Positions 16,858 through 25,191 of a stretch of DNA of 64,000 bases are shown here, in pieces; the stretch's first letter is position 1; each line of letters opens with the position of its first letter. Made by a program: the position numbers and the translations under genes. A model generated the notes under the pieces. It was not told the DNA's origin, did not search any database, and saw only the letters and a list, made by a program, of their open reading frames with translations. The stretch is from Actinomycetes bacterium (GTDB lineage: Bacteria > Actinomycetota > Acidimicrobiia > Acidimicrobiales > RAAP-2): the NCBI GenBank assembly GCA_021779855.1, contig JAJXZW010000009.1, positions 1-64,000 on the forward strand, written 5' to 3'.

Positions 16858-17823
16858 GTGGGCAGGTTCACTAGGGCGTTGGGCGTGGGCGTCGTGGCGA
16901 TGTCGGCGGCGGTCGCCGTCACCACCACCCCCGTCCTCTCGTCCGCCGCCGGGGCACGCCCGACACCCCGGCCCCTGCCGGCCCCGGAGAACCTCACCCC
17001 CTTTGGCGCGCGCTACCCCGGGGGGCTCGGCATCTATCGGCCGGTCGGGCGACGGGTCGACGGCCACCCGGCCCTCTACGTGACCTGGCTGCGGCTGCCC
17101 GGCAGTCCCACGAACGTCGCGGCCGTGGCCTGGATGGACACCCGGCTGCTGCGCGCCCAGCTCTACTCGGGCTGGCTGAGCCCCGGGGGGCTCTTCTGGC
17201 ACTACACCGCACCGGTGGCCCCCAGCGCGGCGCGCACCCTCGTCGCCGCCTTCAACGGTGGCTTTCTCATGAAGGACGCCCACGGCGGCTATCTCGCCGA
17301 GGGCCACCTCGTCGCGCCGTTGGTGCGCGGTGGCGCGTCGCTGGTCATCTACCGGAACGGATCGGTGAACGTGGGCGCGTGGGGCGTCGACGTGGGGATG
17401 ACCCCGCAGGTCGCCGCGGTGCGCCAGAACCTGACGCTCCTCGTCGACCACGCGCGGCCCGTGACCGGGCTCGTCGCGAACGACGTCTCGCGCTGGGGTT
17501 CGTCGCTCAATAACGTCGTCGACACGCCGCGCTCGGGACTCGGCATCACCAAGGACGGGGCGCTCGTCTACGTGGAGGGCCCGATGAGCATCGTCGAGCT
17601 TGCGAACGTCCTGGTACGCGCCGGGTCCGTGCGCGCGATGGCCCTGGACATGAACCCCTACTGGACGATCTTCGCCTACTACAGCCCCGCGAGCCCGACG
17701 GGACGGGCGGCCCCGGGCAACGGCCACCGGCTCAACTCGACCATGGTCCAATCGCCCGACCGCTTCTTCCAGGCGAGCTACGCGCGGGACTTCGTCACGA
17801 TGTCGGCCGCGGGCCAGCTGTAG
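16858..17823 (+). CDS. Secreted NAGPA-domain (phosphodiester glycosidase-like) protein
   Basis: A 321-residue exported protein with a signal peptide (about 1-32, cleavage near SSAAGA). The remainder resembles the NAGPA domain (phosphodiester glycosidase/exopolysaccharide family): AAFNGGFLMKDAHGG, GITKDGALVYVEG and AMALDMNPYWTIF are typical family positions. The family includes the enzyme that uncovers mannose-6-phosphate and many bacterial wall-associated proteins of unknown substrate. The start is the GTG at 16858, with a GAGGGG site (16842-16847) 10 bases upstream. It is divergent from cassette 2 and faces its own CTTAG array, so coordinate control with the flavinylation cassette is likely. 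Confidence 0.8.
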   Translation: MGRFTRALGVGVVAMSAAVAVTTTPVLSSAAGARPTPRPLPAPENLTPFGARYPGGLGIYRPVGRRVDGHPALYVTWLRLPGSPTNVAAVAWMDTRLLRAQLYSGWLSPGGLFWHYTAPVAPSAARTLVAAFNGGFLMKDAHGGYLAEGHLVAPLVRGGASLVIYRNGSVNVGAWGVDVGMTPQVAAVRQNLTLLVDHARPVTGLVANDVSRWGSSLNNVVDTPRSGLGITKDGALVYVEGPMSIVELANVLVRAGSVRAMALDMNPYWTIFAYYSPASPTGRAAPGNGHRLNSTMVQSPDRFFQASYARDFVTMSAAGQL

Positions 17824-17969
17824 TTCCTAGGCACGTTGGTCACGTGAACTGAGAGGCCTCCAGGGCCGCTCGAGGGCGACGAGTGCACCGTGGCGTCCCG
17901 CCCGCGCGGAGGGTAGCTCCTCCAGTCGACCGCCGTCGCGCGGCGATCGTCGGGTCGGCGAGCTCGTCG

Positions 17970-18110
17970 TTCGTCGGCGGCGACGACTGCATCGACCCGA
18001 CCCTCGCCGACTGGGCCCGTGCCTACGACGGCGCCAACCTCGCGCGCCGGTCGAAGGTGAAGCCGCGCTACGACCCCACCGACGTCGTCCACTCCGCCCC
18101 GTCGGTCCCC
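17970..18110 (+). pseudogene. Remnant of the C-terminal BBE domain of an FAD-linked oxidase
   Basis: One frame encodes SFVGGDDCIDPTLADWARAY followed by a Gly-Ala-Asn-Leu-Ala-Arg segment and KVKPRYDPTDVV. This is the signature of the berberine-bridge-enzyme C-terminal domain found at the end of FAD_binding_4 oxidases (typically W-A-x-A-Y-Y-G-x-N, then V-K-x-x-Y-D-P-x-N-V-F). About 47 residues are recognisable. Upstream the frame contains no FAD-binding domain, so this is a decayed fragment. One key Tyr is Asp here. Confidence 0.6.
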
Positions 18111-18125
18111 CGGCCGCTCCCGTCG

Positions 18126-18161
18126 CCTAGGTGTACCCGGCCAGGGGCGGCTACACCTAGG
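18126..18161. terminator. Inverted repeat between convergent genes, possible terminator
   Basis: CCTAGGTGTA (18126-18135) and TACACCTAGG (18152-18161) form a perfect 10-bp stem around a 16-base loop, directly beyond the stop of the HAD gene. There is no T-run. It may be a bidirectional terminator or a protein-binding palindrome. Confidence 0.4.
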
Positions 18162-18163
18162 GA

Positions 18164-18781
18164 CTACGGCGGTGCGACCTCCAGGCCGTGCGCGCCGAGC
18201 GCCGCCACGAGGCGCTCGTGTCCCCACTCGAGGCTCCAGTGCTCAGCGTGCAGCCCGGCCCGCCGAGCCGCGTCGACGTTCTCGGCGGTGTCGTCGATGA
18301 AGAGGACCTCGGCGCCCGAGGCGTCGAGACGCTCGAGCACGGTCTCGAAGAACCGGGGGCTCGGCTTCGCGTGGCCGACCTGCCAGGAGTAGAAGCTCAG
18401 CTCGAAGAGCCGGTCATAGCCGAGCGTGTCACGCATGTAGGCCGTGCGGTGCATCTCCTGGTTGGTCGCGAGGTGCACGCCGAGCCCTCGGGCGCGCAGC
18501 GCGCGGACGAGGGCGACCGAGCGCTCGTCGACGCGAAGGTCGCACCACACGTCGTAGAAGAACCTCTCCGCGGGCACGGTCACGCCGAAGAGCTCGAGGT
18601 GGCGCGCGAGCAGCGGGAGGTAGTCGACCGCGCCCTCGAGGCACGGCCCCTCCTCGCGCCACGTGAGCTCGAGGAACTCCTCGGCTCGCTCGCCGAGGTA
18701 CGGGCGCACCCTCGCGCGCCACCCGCCGGGCAGCTCCTGGAGTACGCCGTCGGCGTCGAACAGGACGTGGCCGATCGCCAT
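18164..18781 (-). CDS. HAD-superfamily hydrolase (subclass IA)
   Basis: A 205-residue phosphatase-like protein. Motif I is LFDADGV (D9 nucleophile, D11), motif II is in VHLATNQEM (Thr/Asn), motif III is the Lys in GHAKPSPRFFE, and motif IV is EVLFIDDTAENV. The helical cap between residues 20 and 90 marks subclass IA, with LSFYSWQVGHAKPSP typical of epoxide-hydrolase-N-terminal/YihX-like members. A small phosphorylated metabolite is the expected substrate, but it cannot be named. It is divergent from the phosphate symporter gene, whose PHO-like box lies between the two starts. Confidence 0.87.
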   Translation of the reverse strand: MAIGHVLFDADGVLQELPGGWRARVRPYLGERAEEFLELTWREEGPCLEGAVDYLPLLARHLELFGVTVPAERFFYDVWCDLRVDERSVALVRALRARGLGVHLATNQEMHRTAYMRDTLGYDRLFELSFYSWQVGHAKPSPRFFETVLERLDASGAEVLFIDDTAENVDAARRAGLHAEHWSLEWGHERLVAALGAHGLEVAPP

Positions 18782-18850
18782 GGCGCGATGCTACGAGAGC
18801 GAGCGGGACCGGCCGAAGGTCCCGGAGGGGACCCCGAGGTTGGGTCAACC

Positions 18851-18894
18851 TTCACGGAGAGTTCACCCTCGGTTAACCGGGGCCACTGCACGTT
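18851..18894 (+). promoter_or_regulatory. PHO-box-like 11-bp direct repeats before the phosphate symporter gene
   Basis: TTCAC (18851-18855), TTCAC (18862-18866) and TTAAC (18873-18877) start exactly 11 bases apart. This resembles the GTTCACC-type direct repeats bound by PhoP in actinobacteria. A weak -10 candidate (CACGTT, 18889-18894) follows, and the ATG is at 18922. The gene served encodes a Pho84-like phosphate symporter, which fits. Confidence 0.55.
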
Positions 18895-18921
18895 TGACGT
18901 CCCTCTCGCGAGACTCGGTCC

Positions 18922-20352
18922 ATGGACGATCTCCTGCACCCGGTCCACGAGAGCCCCCTCGACGTCGCCCCCTCGGAGGCCCCGGTGGCCGGGCGCACGG
19001 TTATCGACCTGCTCAACGAGGCGCCGACGGGTCGCTTCCACCGCCGCGCCGTCGTGGTCTCGGGGATGGGCTTCTTCACCGACGCGTACGACCTCTTCGT
19101 CATCTCGACGGTCGCCTCCCTCGTGAAGGCCCAGTGGGGCCTCACCACGACCGAGGGCAGTTGGGTGACCGGCGCGGCGATCCTCGGCGCCTTCGTCGGT
19201 GCCTTCGTCTTCGGACGACTCGCCGACATCTTCGGGCGCAAGACGACCTACGTGACCGTCGCCGCCATCATGATCGTGGGCGCCCTGGCCTCGGCCGCCG
19301 CGCCGTCGTTCATCTGGCTGGTGGTGGCGCGCTTCGTCCTCGGCCTGGGCGTCGGCGGCGACTACCCGGTGTCGGCCGTCTTGATGAGCGAGTACTCGAA
19401 CCGCCGGGACCGTGGCCGGCTGGTGGGCCTGGTCTTCTCGATGCAGGCCCTCGGGCTCGTCGTTGGCCCCCTGGTGGCCCTGGTGCTGTTGTCGGTCGGG
19501 CTCGCCGACCCGGTGGTCTGGCGGCTGCTGCTCGCGCTGGGCGCGGTGCCCGCAGCGGCGGTCATCTATCTGCGCGGGCGGATGCCCGAGTCGCCCCGCT
19601 TCGTCCACCACGTCAAGGGTCAGCACGAGGTCGCGGCCCGCTCGCTGGTCGACTTCGCCGAGGGCGAGATCGTTCCCGACGGCCCCGTCGCGGCCCCGGC
19701 GAGCGCCCGGGTGACCTGGCGCCAGTTCATCTCCAGCGCCGCGACCTGGAGGCTCATCCTGGGCACCGCGGGCGCGTGGTTCCTCTTCGACTACGCCTAC
19801 TACGGCAACACCCTCTCCCTGCCGGTGATCCTGACCCGGGTGGCCCCGGCGGGCACGCTGAAGGTCGACCTGCTCTGGTCGCTCGCCATGTTCGTCGTCT
19901 TCGCGGTGCCGGGGTACCTGCTCGCGGTGGCGCGCATGGACCGGATCGGGCACCGCCGCCTCCAGTACGTCGGCTTCTCGGTGATGGTGGCCTGCTTCGC
20001 CCTCCTGGCCGCCGTCCCGGTGCTGACGACGGCGATCGTGCCCTTCGTGCTCATCTTCGGGGTCAGCTACTTCTTCGTCGAGTTCGGGCCCAACACGACG
20101 ACCTTCGTCCTGCCCTCGGAGGTCTTCCCGGTGAGCCAGCGCACCACCGGCCACGGCATCGCGGCCGGGATCGGCAAGCTCGGCGCCTTCGTCGGGGTCT
20201 TCATGGTGCCCTCGCTGGACTCGAGCCTGGGGCTGCGCGGCATGCTGGCCGTGGCGGCCGGGGCGGCCGTCTTGGGCCTGGCGGTCACCCGACTGCTGCC
20301 CGAGACCAAGGGCCGCACGCTCGAGGAGATCACCGGGGACGGCGCGGCGTAG
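18922..20352 (+). CDS. MFS transporter, probable phosphate:H+ symporter (Pho84/Pht1-like)
   Basis: A 476-residue major facilitator with 12 predicted helices. Diagnostic for the PHS family are GMGFFTDAYDLFVIS in helix 1, GVGGDYPVSAVLMSEYSN in helix 4, WFLFDYAYYGNTL in helix 7 and FFVEFGPNTTTFVLPSEVF near helix 10; these closely follow Pho84/Pht1. The C-terminus has LPETKGRTLEEIT, the usual sugar-porter-like ending. It should take up inorganic phosphate with protons. The upstream 11-bp TTCAC repeats suggest control by a PhoP-type regulator under phosphate limitation. No ribosome binding site is evident before the ATG at 18922. Confidence 0.85.
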   Translation: MDDLLHPVHESPLDVAPSEAPVAGRTVIDLLNEAPTGRFHRRAVVVSGMGFFTDAYDLFVISTVASLVKAQWGLTTTEGSWVTGAAILGAFVGAFVFGRLADIFGRKTTYVTVAAIMIVGALASAAAPSFIWLVVARFVLGLGVGGDYPVSAVLMSEYSNRRDRGRLVGLVFSMQALGLVVGPLVALVLLSVGLADPVVWRLLLALGAVPAAAVIYLRGRMPESPRFVHHVKGQHEVAARSLVDFAEGEIVPDGPVAAPASARVTWRQFISSAATWRLILGTAGAWFLFDYAYYGNTLSLPVILTRVAPAGTLKVDLLWSLAMFVVFAVPGYLLAVARMDRIGHRRLQYVGFSVMVACFALLAAVPVLTTAIVPFVLIFGVSYFFVEFGPNTTTFVLPSEVFPVSQRTTGHGIAAGIGKLGAFVGVFMVPSLDSSLGLRGMLAVAAGAAVLGLAVTRLLPETKGRTLEEITGDGAA

Positions 20353-20362
20353 GCTCGGCCCC

Positions 20363-20743
20363 ATGGGGCTGCGGGTCCAGAGCGTCTCGTTCGACTGCGC
20401 GGACCCCGCGGCGCTCGCGCGCTTCTGGTCCGAGGCCCTCGGCTGGCGCGTGACCTACGAGGAGGACGACGAGGTCGTCCTCGAGCCGCCGGCCGGGTCG
20501 CCCGAGGAGGGCGTCGTCCCCGACATCCTCTTCCTGCCGGTGCCCGAGGGCAAGGTGATGAAGAACCGCGTACACCTCGACCTGCGCCCGGCCGACCAGG
20601 CCCTCGAGGTGGCCCGACTCGAGGCGCTCGGGGCCCAGCGCGTCGACGTCGGCCAGGACGACTCGGTCACCTGGGTCGTGATGGCCGACCCCGAGGGGAA
20701 CGAGTTCTGCGTGCTGCGCGCGCTCGCGCCCAGCGAGGCCTAG
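20363..20743 (+). CDS. VOC family (glyoxalase-like) protein
   Basis: A 126-residue protein with two beta-alpha-beta-beta-beta modules of the vicinal oxygen chelate fold. The first contains VQSVSFDCADPAALARFWSE and the second VHLDLRPADQALEVARLEAL, followed by DPEGNEFCVL. The His and Glu of the second module (H in RVHLDL, E in GNEFCV) are in the usual metal-ligand positions. The first module has Asp/Ser instead of a clear His ligand. The substrate is unknown. It begins 10 bases after the symporter stop and is probably co-transcribed. Its stop shares a CTAG with the decayed cupin gene on the other strand. Confidence 0.85.
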   Translation: MGLRVQSVSFDCADPAALARFWSEALGWRVTYEEDDEVVLEPPAGSPEEGVVPDILFLPVPEGKVMKNRVHLDLRPADQALEVARLEALGAQRVDVGQDDSVTWVVMADPEGNEFCVLRALAPSEA

Positions 20744-21108
20744 GGGCGAAGGAACTCGAGGTCCACCCAGATCGCCTCGACCGGCTCGTCACCGATGTTG
20801 GCGAGCCGGGGGGCCGGCTCGAGTCGAACGAGATCGAGTCGCCCGCGTGCAGCACGTGGGTGTGGAAGCCGAGGGTGACCCCGAGGGTCCCTCAGGACGG
20901 AGCCGTACTCGGTGCTCACGTGGCGGATGAGACGCTCGTCGAGCGTTGAGCTGCCGCCGACCTCGTAGCGCACGAACACGAAGTCCGTCTTGTCGTGCCG
21001 GGCCGGGAGCGACTCCGAGGTGACCCCGGAGTCGAACCACCAGCACCCGGCGCTCGTCCGGGTGCACGACGGGGGTCGCCATTCTCGGTGTCGGCCCCGC
21101 CGCGCCAC
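20740..21108 (-). pseudogene. Decayed cupin sensor domain of an XRE/cupin-type regulator
   Basis: Pieces of one cupin domain appear in different frames of the minus strand. One frame gives FVFVRYEVGGSSTLDERLI, then HVSTEYGSVL. A second frame, around 20790-20860, gives LHAGDSISFDSSRP. The first frame then resumes with RLANIGDEPVEAIWVDLE to the stop. This order matches the C-terminal cupin of XRE-cupin transcription factors. At least two frameshifts separate the pieces, and no helix-turn-helix domain is visible upstream. I consider it a pseudogene. The coordinates cover the readable part only. Confidence 0.6.
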
Positions 21109-21239
21109 TCGTTGTGCGAGGCGTCGGTGCCCCGCCGTGGTCCCGGGGCGGGGTACCCGGTGGCGAACAGCTCGTCGAGGGAGAGGTCGGGGCCGCGCAG
21201 ATCGGGGGGAAGGGCGCCACCGAGGGCTGGTCAGCCGCT

Positions 21240-21323
21240 CGCGTCGAGGAGGAGATGGTCGTCACGGCTACCGGGTGCGAGGTGATCACGCGGCTCCCCG
21301 CCGAAGGGCTGCTCGTCGCCGGC
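21240..21323 (+). pseudogene. Possible C-terminal remnant of an M24 (Xaa-Pro) peptidase
   Basis: One plus-strand frame reads RVEEEMVVTATGCEVITRLP, which resembles the closing strand of M24 aminopeptidase-P/creatinase-fold enzymes (V-E-x-x-V-x-V-T-x-x-G-x-E-x-L-T). No upstream catalytic domain is visible, so it is at most a short relic. The rest of 20744-21504 holds nothing else I can support. Confidence 0.35.
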
Positions 21324-21504
21324 CCGCGCAACCATCCCGCGGGCGGGCCGGTCGCGGGCCGGCGTGCGATCCGGTCGCACCTCAACACCACGGCCGGGCG
21401 CGGGACTTCCCGGGGCGCCCCGAGCCCGCTCGGAGCATCCCAGCGGGGAGGGCCCGGTCCCGCCAGAATGGGGGGGTCCGGGGTGACCCGGTGGTGGAGG
21501 TTCC

Positions 21505-22413
21505 GTGGGCACAGGGCAGTCCGCGCGCGTGGCGCGCAATGGGGGCGATCGCGTGCTGGTCGGCACGTACGTGCGTGAGCTCCTGCTCCGGGCGAGCCGT
21601 GAGATAGAAGAGGCCGCCGCCCGGGCCCGTGAGAGCGGCTCGGCGGAGGCCTACGACCCCGAGCTGACCCGACTCCTGCGGGTGTCGCTCCGGCGGGTGC
21701 GCTACCAGTTGGCCGCCCTCAGCGCCGTCGAGCCCACCCTGAAGACCCGGGGCGTGCGGCGGCGCCTGGCCGAGATCAGCGAGCCCTTCGGGGCCCTGCG
21801 CGACGCCCAGGTGCTCGAGGACGCCGTGCGCGACGCGCTGGGCAAGCGCCGGCGCCGCGGCGCCGGCAAGAAGATCTTGAAGCGGGCCCGTCGCCAGCGC
21901 GAGCGCTGCGAGCGGCCGGTGCGCCGGGCCCTCGACGCCGGGGCGTCCATCACGGCGCTCACCGTGCTCGACGACTACCGGCGGGGGCTGCCGTTCCAGA
22001 TATGGCTGCTCGGCGACGCCGAGCCCCTGGCGCGCCGGGCCCTCGCGGCCACCTGGCGCGACCTGGCGCGCGCCGCCAAGCGCGCGAAGAAGCGCCCGAG
22101 CGACGCGCGGCTCCACGAGCTGCGCATCGAGGCCAAGCGCGCGATGTACGTCGCGCGTGGCTTCGCCGAACTGCTCGGTCCCCGGGTGGAGGAGCTGGCC
22201 GAGCGCCTGAGCGACCTGCAGAGCACGCTCGGTCGCCAGCACGACCACGTGAACGTGGCCGCGTGGCTGCGCCGGCTCGGGCGCGAACGGCGCGGGTTGC
22301 GCCGGCGCGCGCGGCGGCTCGCGCGCGAGGAGTCCCAGCGCGCGGCCCGCGAGGCCCGGCGCTGGCGCGTCCTGTGGAAGGCCGCGGCGAAGGCCGCGGC
22401 GCGCGTCCCCTAG
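21505..22413 (+). CDS. CHAD domain protein
   Basis: A 302-residue, very basic and mostly helical protein matching the CHAD domain. It contains paired Arg/Lys-rich helices (LTRLLRVSLRRVRYQLAAL and ARLHELRIEAKRAMYVAR) and their His/Arg/Lys pattern. CHAD domains bind polyphosphate and often sit on polyphosphate granules; many are encoded near phosphate or polyphosphate genes. That fits a neighbourhood with a phosphate symporter. The GTG start at 21505 has GGAGG (21496-21500) four bases away. The gene is convergent with the GH3 gene and shares its CTAG stop. No CYTH domain is fused. Confidence 0.88.
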   Translation: MGTGQSARVARNGGDRVLVGTYVRELLLRASREIEEAAARARESGSAEAYDPELTRLLRVSLRRVRYQLAALSAVEPTLKTRGVRRRLAEISEPFGALRDAQVLEDAVRDALGKRRRRGAGKKILKRARRQRERCERPVRRALDAGASITALTVLDDYRRGLPFQIWLLGDAEPLARRALAATWRDLARAAKRAKKRPSDARLHELRIEAKRAMYVARGFAELLGPRVEELAERLSDLQSTLGRQHDHVNVAAWLRRLGRERRGLRRRARRLAREESQRAAREARRWRVLWKAAAKAAARVP

Positions 22414-24998
22414 CCGATCGAGACCGAGCGGCTCGCCACCACCGCGCCGGCGGCGGTCGCCACGTCAACGCCGTAGGTACCGGACGCGACGTGGAGCCGA
22501 CCGCCGGTGTAGACGGCCAGTGACTGGAGCGGGAACGCCACCGTGGCGGTGGCCGTCGCGCCCGGGGCGAGGCTGACTCGCGTCACGCCGCGCAGCTGGC
22601 CGAAGGTCTCGCCGGTGCTAGCGGGGTCGCGGACGTAGACCTCGACGACGTCGGTGCCGGCGCGAGCGCCGGTGTTGCTCACCGCGACGCTCACGCGCAC
22701 CCGGCCGCCCCGGACGGCGGCCCGCGCGCCCGAGAGCGCGAAGCGGGTGTAGGACAGACCGAAGCCGAAGGGGAAGAGGGGGTGCACGTGGTGGGCCTCG
22801 TACCAGCGGTACCCGATCTCGAGCCCGGCCACGCCGGCCCCGAAGTGCACCACGTCGTCGACGCCGGGGTAGGCGGCGGGCGAGGCGATCGGGCTCTGGG
22901 CGAGTGAGCGCGGGAACGTCACCGGAAGACGGCCGGACGGGTCGACCGCTCCGGTGAGGACCGAGCCGAGTGCCCGTCCCATCTCCTCGCCCCCGTACCA
23001 CGCCTCGAGCACGCCGGCCACCGAGTCGAGCCAGGGCATCGCGACCGGGTTGGCGGTGTCGAGGACGACGATCGTGCGCGGGTTGGCCCGGGCGACGGCC
23101 GTCACCAGCGCGTTCTGGTCGCCGGGCAGGGAGAGGCCCGCGAGGTCCGCGCCCTCGCCCGCCGGCGCGCCGACCACGACGACGGCGACGGCCGCGCGCC
23201 GGGCGGCGCGCACCGCCTGGGCGATGGTCGGCGTCGCGTCGACGAGGCCGAAGGCCGGCGCGCCCTGGCGCACCACGCTGAACCAGCGCAGGCTCACGGT
23301 GTAGGCGCGCCCCGGCGCCAGCCGGAGCGTGGTCGTCTCGACCCGCGGGGCGTGCAGGCCCGCCGAGGCGATGGCGACGCGGCCGTCGAGGCTCAGCCAG
23401 GCGTCACCCACGGTGCGCAGGCTGAGGACGTAGAGGCCGGCGTGGGCCACGCGCAGGGTCGTCGAGTAGCTGCTCCACCCCGCCCCGGTACCCGGGGCGC
23501 CGGCGGTGATGACGGCGTTGGTGACGTTGGCCGGCCGGCGGACCTCGAGGTGGGCCGCGTGGTCGGCCAGGGAGATCGAGGGCAGGGTCGTGGTCGGGTA
23601 GTCGACCAGGGCGCGCAGGGACCTGAGCCCGAAGGTACCCGGCGCGCCCGCGGCGTAGGTCATCCGGGTGCGCGGGCCGAGGGCCGCGCTGAGCCCCTGG
23701 AGGGGGGTCACGACGAAGGGCGCGAGGACGTGGGCGCTGCCCTGACCGGTCGTGAGGGGGTCGCGGGCGTAGGCGCCGATCACCGCCACCGACCGGGGGT
23801 GGGCTAGGGGTAGGACGCCGCCGCGGTCCTTCAACAGGACGGTCCCCGCCTGGGCCTCGGCCAGGGCGAGGGCGGCGTGCGCCGGGCTCAACGCCGAGAC
23901 CAGGGCGTCGATGTGGCGGGGGTGGGCTACGAGGCCGGCGGCGAAGAGGACGGTCAACACCCTCTGCGCCGCCCGGTCGAGGGCCCGCGCGGGGAGCCGG
24001 TGGTGCTCGACCAGCCAGACGAGCGACGGTCCGTACACGCCCTTGATCACGTCGAGGCCCCGTGCGAAGGCGAGAGCGGTGTTCTTCGTGGCGCGCAGGT
24101 CGGCGCGCACCACGCCCGAGAAGCCCCAGCGGGCGAGGGCCCCGTAGAAGTAGGGGCTGTTGCAGGGGCGCACGCCGTTGACGAGCCCCGTCGCGCACAT
24201 CACGGCCGCCACGGGTGCGCCGCGCACGATCGCTCGGAAGGGGGCGTCGTAGAGCTCGACCAGCGCGCGCCGGCCGATGGCCTGGTCGATCCGGGCCCGG
24301 GCCGTCTCCTGGGTGTAGCCGCCGAGGTGCTTGAGCATGGCGAGGTCCCCCGAGGCGGCGATGCCCCGGGCGAGCGCCAGACCCGTGGCGGTGGCGAGGT
24401 AGGGGTCCTCGCCCAGGGTCTCGTAGAGGCGACCGCTCAACGGGACTCGGTCGAGGTTGAGCTCGGGGGCCTGGACGACGTCGATGCCCTTGGCGCGCGC
24501 CTCGGCCCCGAGCGCGGCGCCCACCGCGTGGGCCAGGGCCGGGTCGAAGCTGGCCGCCAGGGCCAGCGCGCTGGGGAACTGGGTGACCCCGGTGACGCGT
24601 CCCGCGACACCGACCGGTCCGTCGGAGAGCGTGAGGGCGGGTAGGCAGAGCCGCGGGATGGGCGTCGTCATGTTCTCGATCCCGTCCCCGTTGTGCAGGG
24701 TCACCAGCGTGACCTTCTCGGTGAGGGTGAGGCGCGCGGTCACCTCGCGCGCGAGGACGGCCGGCGGGGCTCCCCGGCGGGCCTGGGCCACCCAGGGGCA
24801 ACGCTCGGGGAGGGAGCGCGGCGGGGCCGCGGGCCGCGCCGCACCGGCGGTCCCGACGAGGGTGAGCGACGCCGCGACGGTGGCGGCGACGAGGGATGCG
24901 CGGCCGGCGAGGCTCACCGCGGGCGCCGGGGGCGAGGGAGCGACCCCGGCCGTGGCCGGCCCTTTTCCGTCGTCCCGTGAGGCCGTGGGCGACGACAC
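22410..24998 (-). CDS. Secreted glycoside hydrolase family 3 protein
   Basis: An 862-residue beta-glucosidase-like enzyme. A signal helix (about 32-53) precedes the GH3 TIM-barrel domain, with LTLSDGPVGVAG, LYETLGEDPYLA, MLKHLGGYTQET and the nucleophile region GFSGVVRADL (D300). An insert with a PA14- or CBM-like strand pattern occupies about 470-590. The GH3 C-terminal domain has ADLAGLSLPGDQNAL and VLEAWYGGEEMGRALGSVL, followed by a fibronectin III-like end (HPLFPFGFGLSYTRFAL). The usual K-H-F and S-D-W motifs read K-H-L and R-A-D here, so specificity may differ from ordinary beta-glucosidases. The start is the GTG at 24998, just after a -10 box and within a short palindrome. Confidence 0.9.
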   Translation of the reverse strand: MSSPTASRDDGKGPATAGVAPSPPAPAVSLAGRASLVAATVAASLTLVGTAGAARPAAPPRSLPERCPWVAQARRGAPPAVLAREVTARLTLTEKVTLVTLHNGDGIENMTTPIPRLCLPALTLSDGPVGVAGRVTGVTQFPSALALAASFDPALAHAVGAALGAEARAKGIDVVQAPELNLDRVPLSGRLYETLGEDPYLATATGLALARGIAASGDLAMLKHLGGYTQETARARIDQAIGRRALVELYDAPFRAIVRGAPVAAVMCATGLVNGVRPCNSPYFYGALARWGFSGVVRADLRATKNTALAFARGLDVIKGVYGPSLVWLVEHHRLPARALDRAAQRVLTVLFAAGLVAHPRHIDALVSALSPAHAALALAEAQAGTVLLKDRGGVLPLAHPRSVAVIGAYARDPLTTGQGSAHVLAPFVVTPLQGLSAALGPRTRMTYAAGAPGTFGLRSLRALVDYPTTTLPSISLADHAAHLEVRRPANVTNAVITAGAPGTGAGWSSYSTTLRVAHAGLYVLSLRTVGDAWLSLDGRVAIASAGLHAPRVETTTLRLAPGRAYTVSLRWFSVVRQGAPAFGLVDATPTIAQAVRAARRAAVAVVVVGAPAGEGADLAGLSLPGDQNALVTAVARANPRTIVVLDTANPVAMPWLDSVAGVLEAWYGGEEMGRALGSVLTGAVDPSGRLPVTFPRSLAQSPIASPAAYPGVDDVVHFGAGVAGLEIGYRWYEAHHVHPLFPFGFGLSYTRFALSGARAAVRGGRVRVSVAVSNTGARAGTDVVEVYVRDPASTGETFGQLRGVTRVSLAPGATATATVAFPLQSLAVYTGGRLHVASGTYGVDVATAAGAVVASRSVSIG

Positions 24999-25032
24999 GA
25001 GAGGTGTCGGGGGCTCAAGACGAGCGAGTATA
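24993..25032 (-). promoter_or_regulatory. GH3 gene promoter with palindrome over the start codon
   Basis: A TATACT -10 box lies at 25032-25027 on the minus strand, with no clear -35. Just downstream, CGACAC (24993-24998) and GTGTCG (25004-25009) form a perfect 6-bp inverted repeat around GAGAG that covers the GTG start. It could be a repressor site or an mRNA hairpin limiting initiation. Confidence 0.4.
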
Positions 25033-25191
25033 GGTTCGACATCGTGTTGACTCGCTGATCAGGATTAAGAAGCCCGTAAGGGTCACGCGCCCCGGCCCCG
25101 GACCGGCGCGGGTGGGGCCGTTAGGCTGGCCTCATGGCGGCGCGAGGTCTCGACGCGGGGGGGATCCCGGCGGGGTCGGCCCGGGAGCGGC

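Larger units (their letters stand above)
17824..18163. other. Intergenic region with a flavoenzyme remnant and a terminator-like palindrome
   Basis: This 340-base gap between the NAGPA-type gene and the convergent HAD gene holds no intact gene. It contains the C-terminal remnant of a BBE-type oxidase (17970-18110) and a 10-bp perfect inverted repeat (18126-18161), both described separately. Confidence 0.6.
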
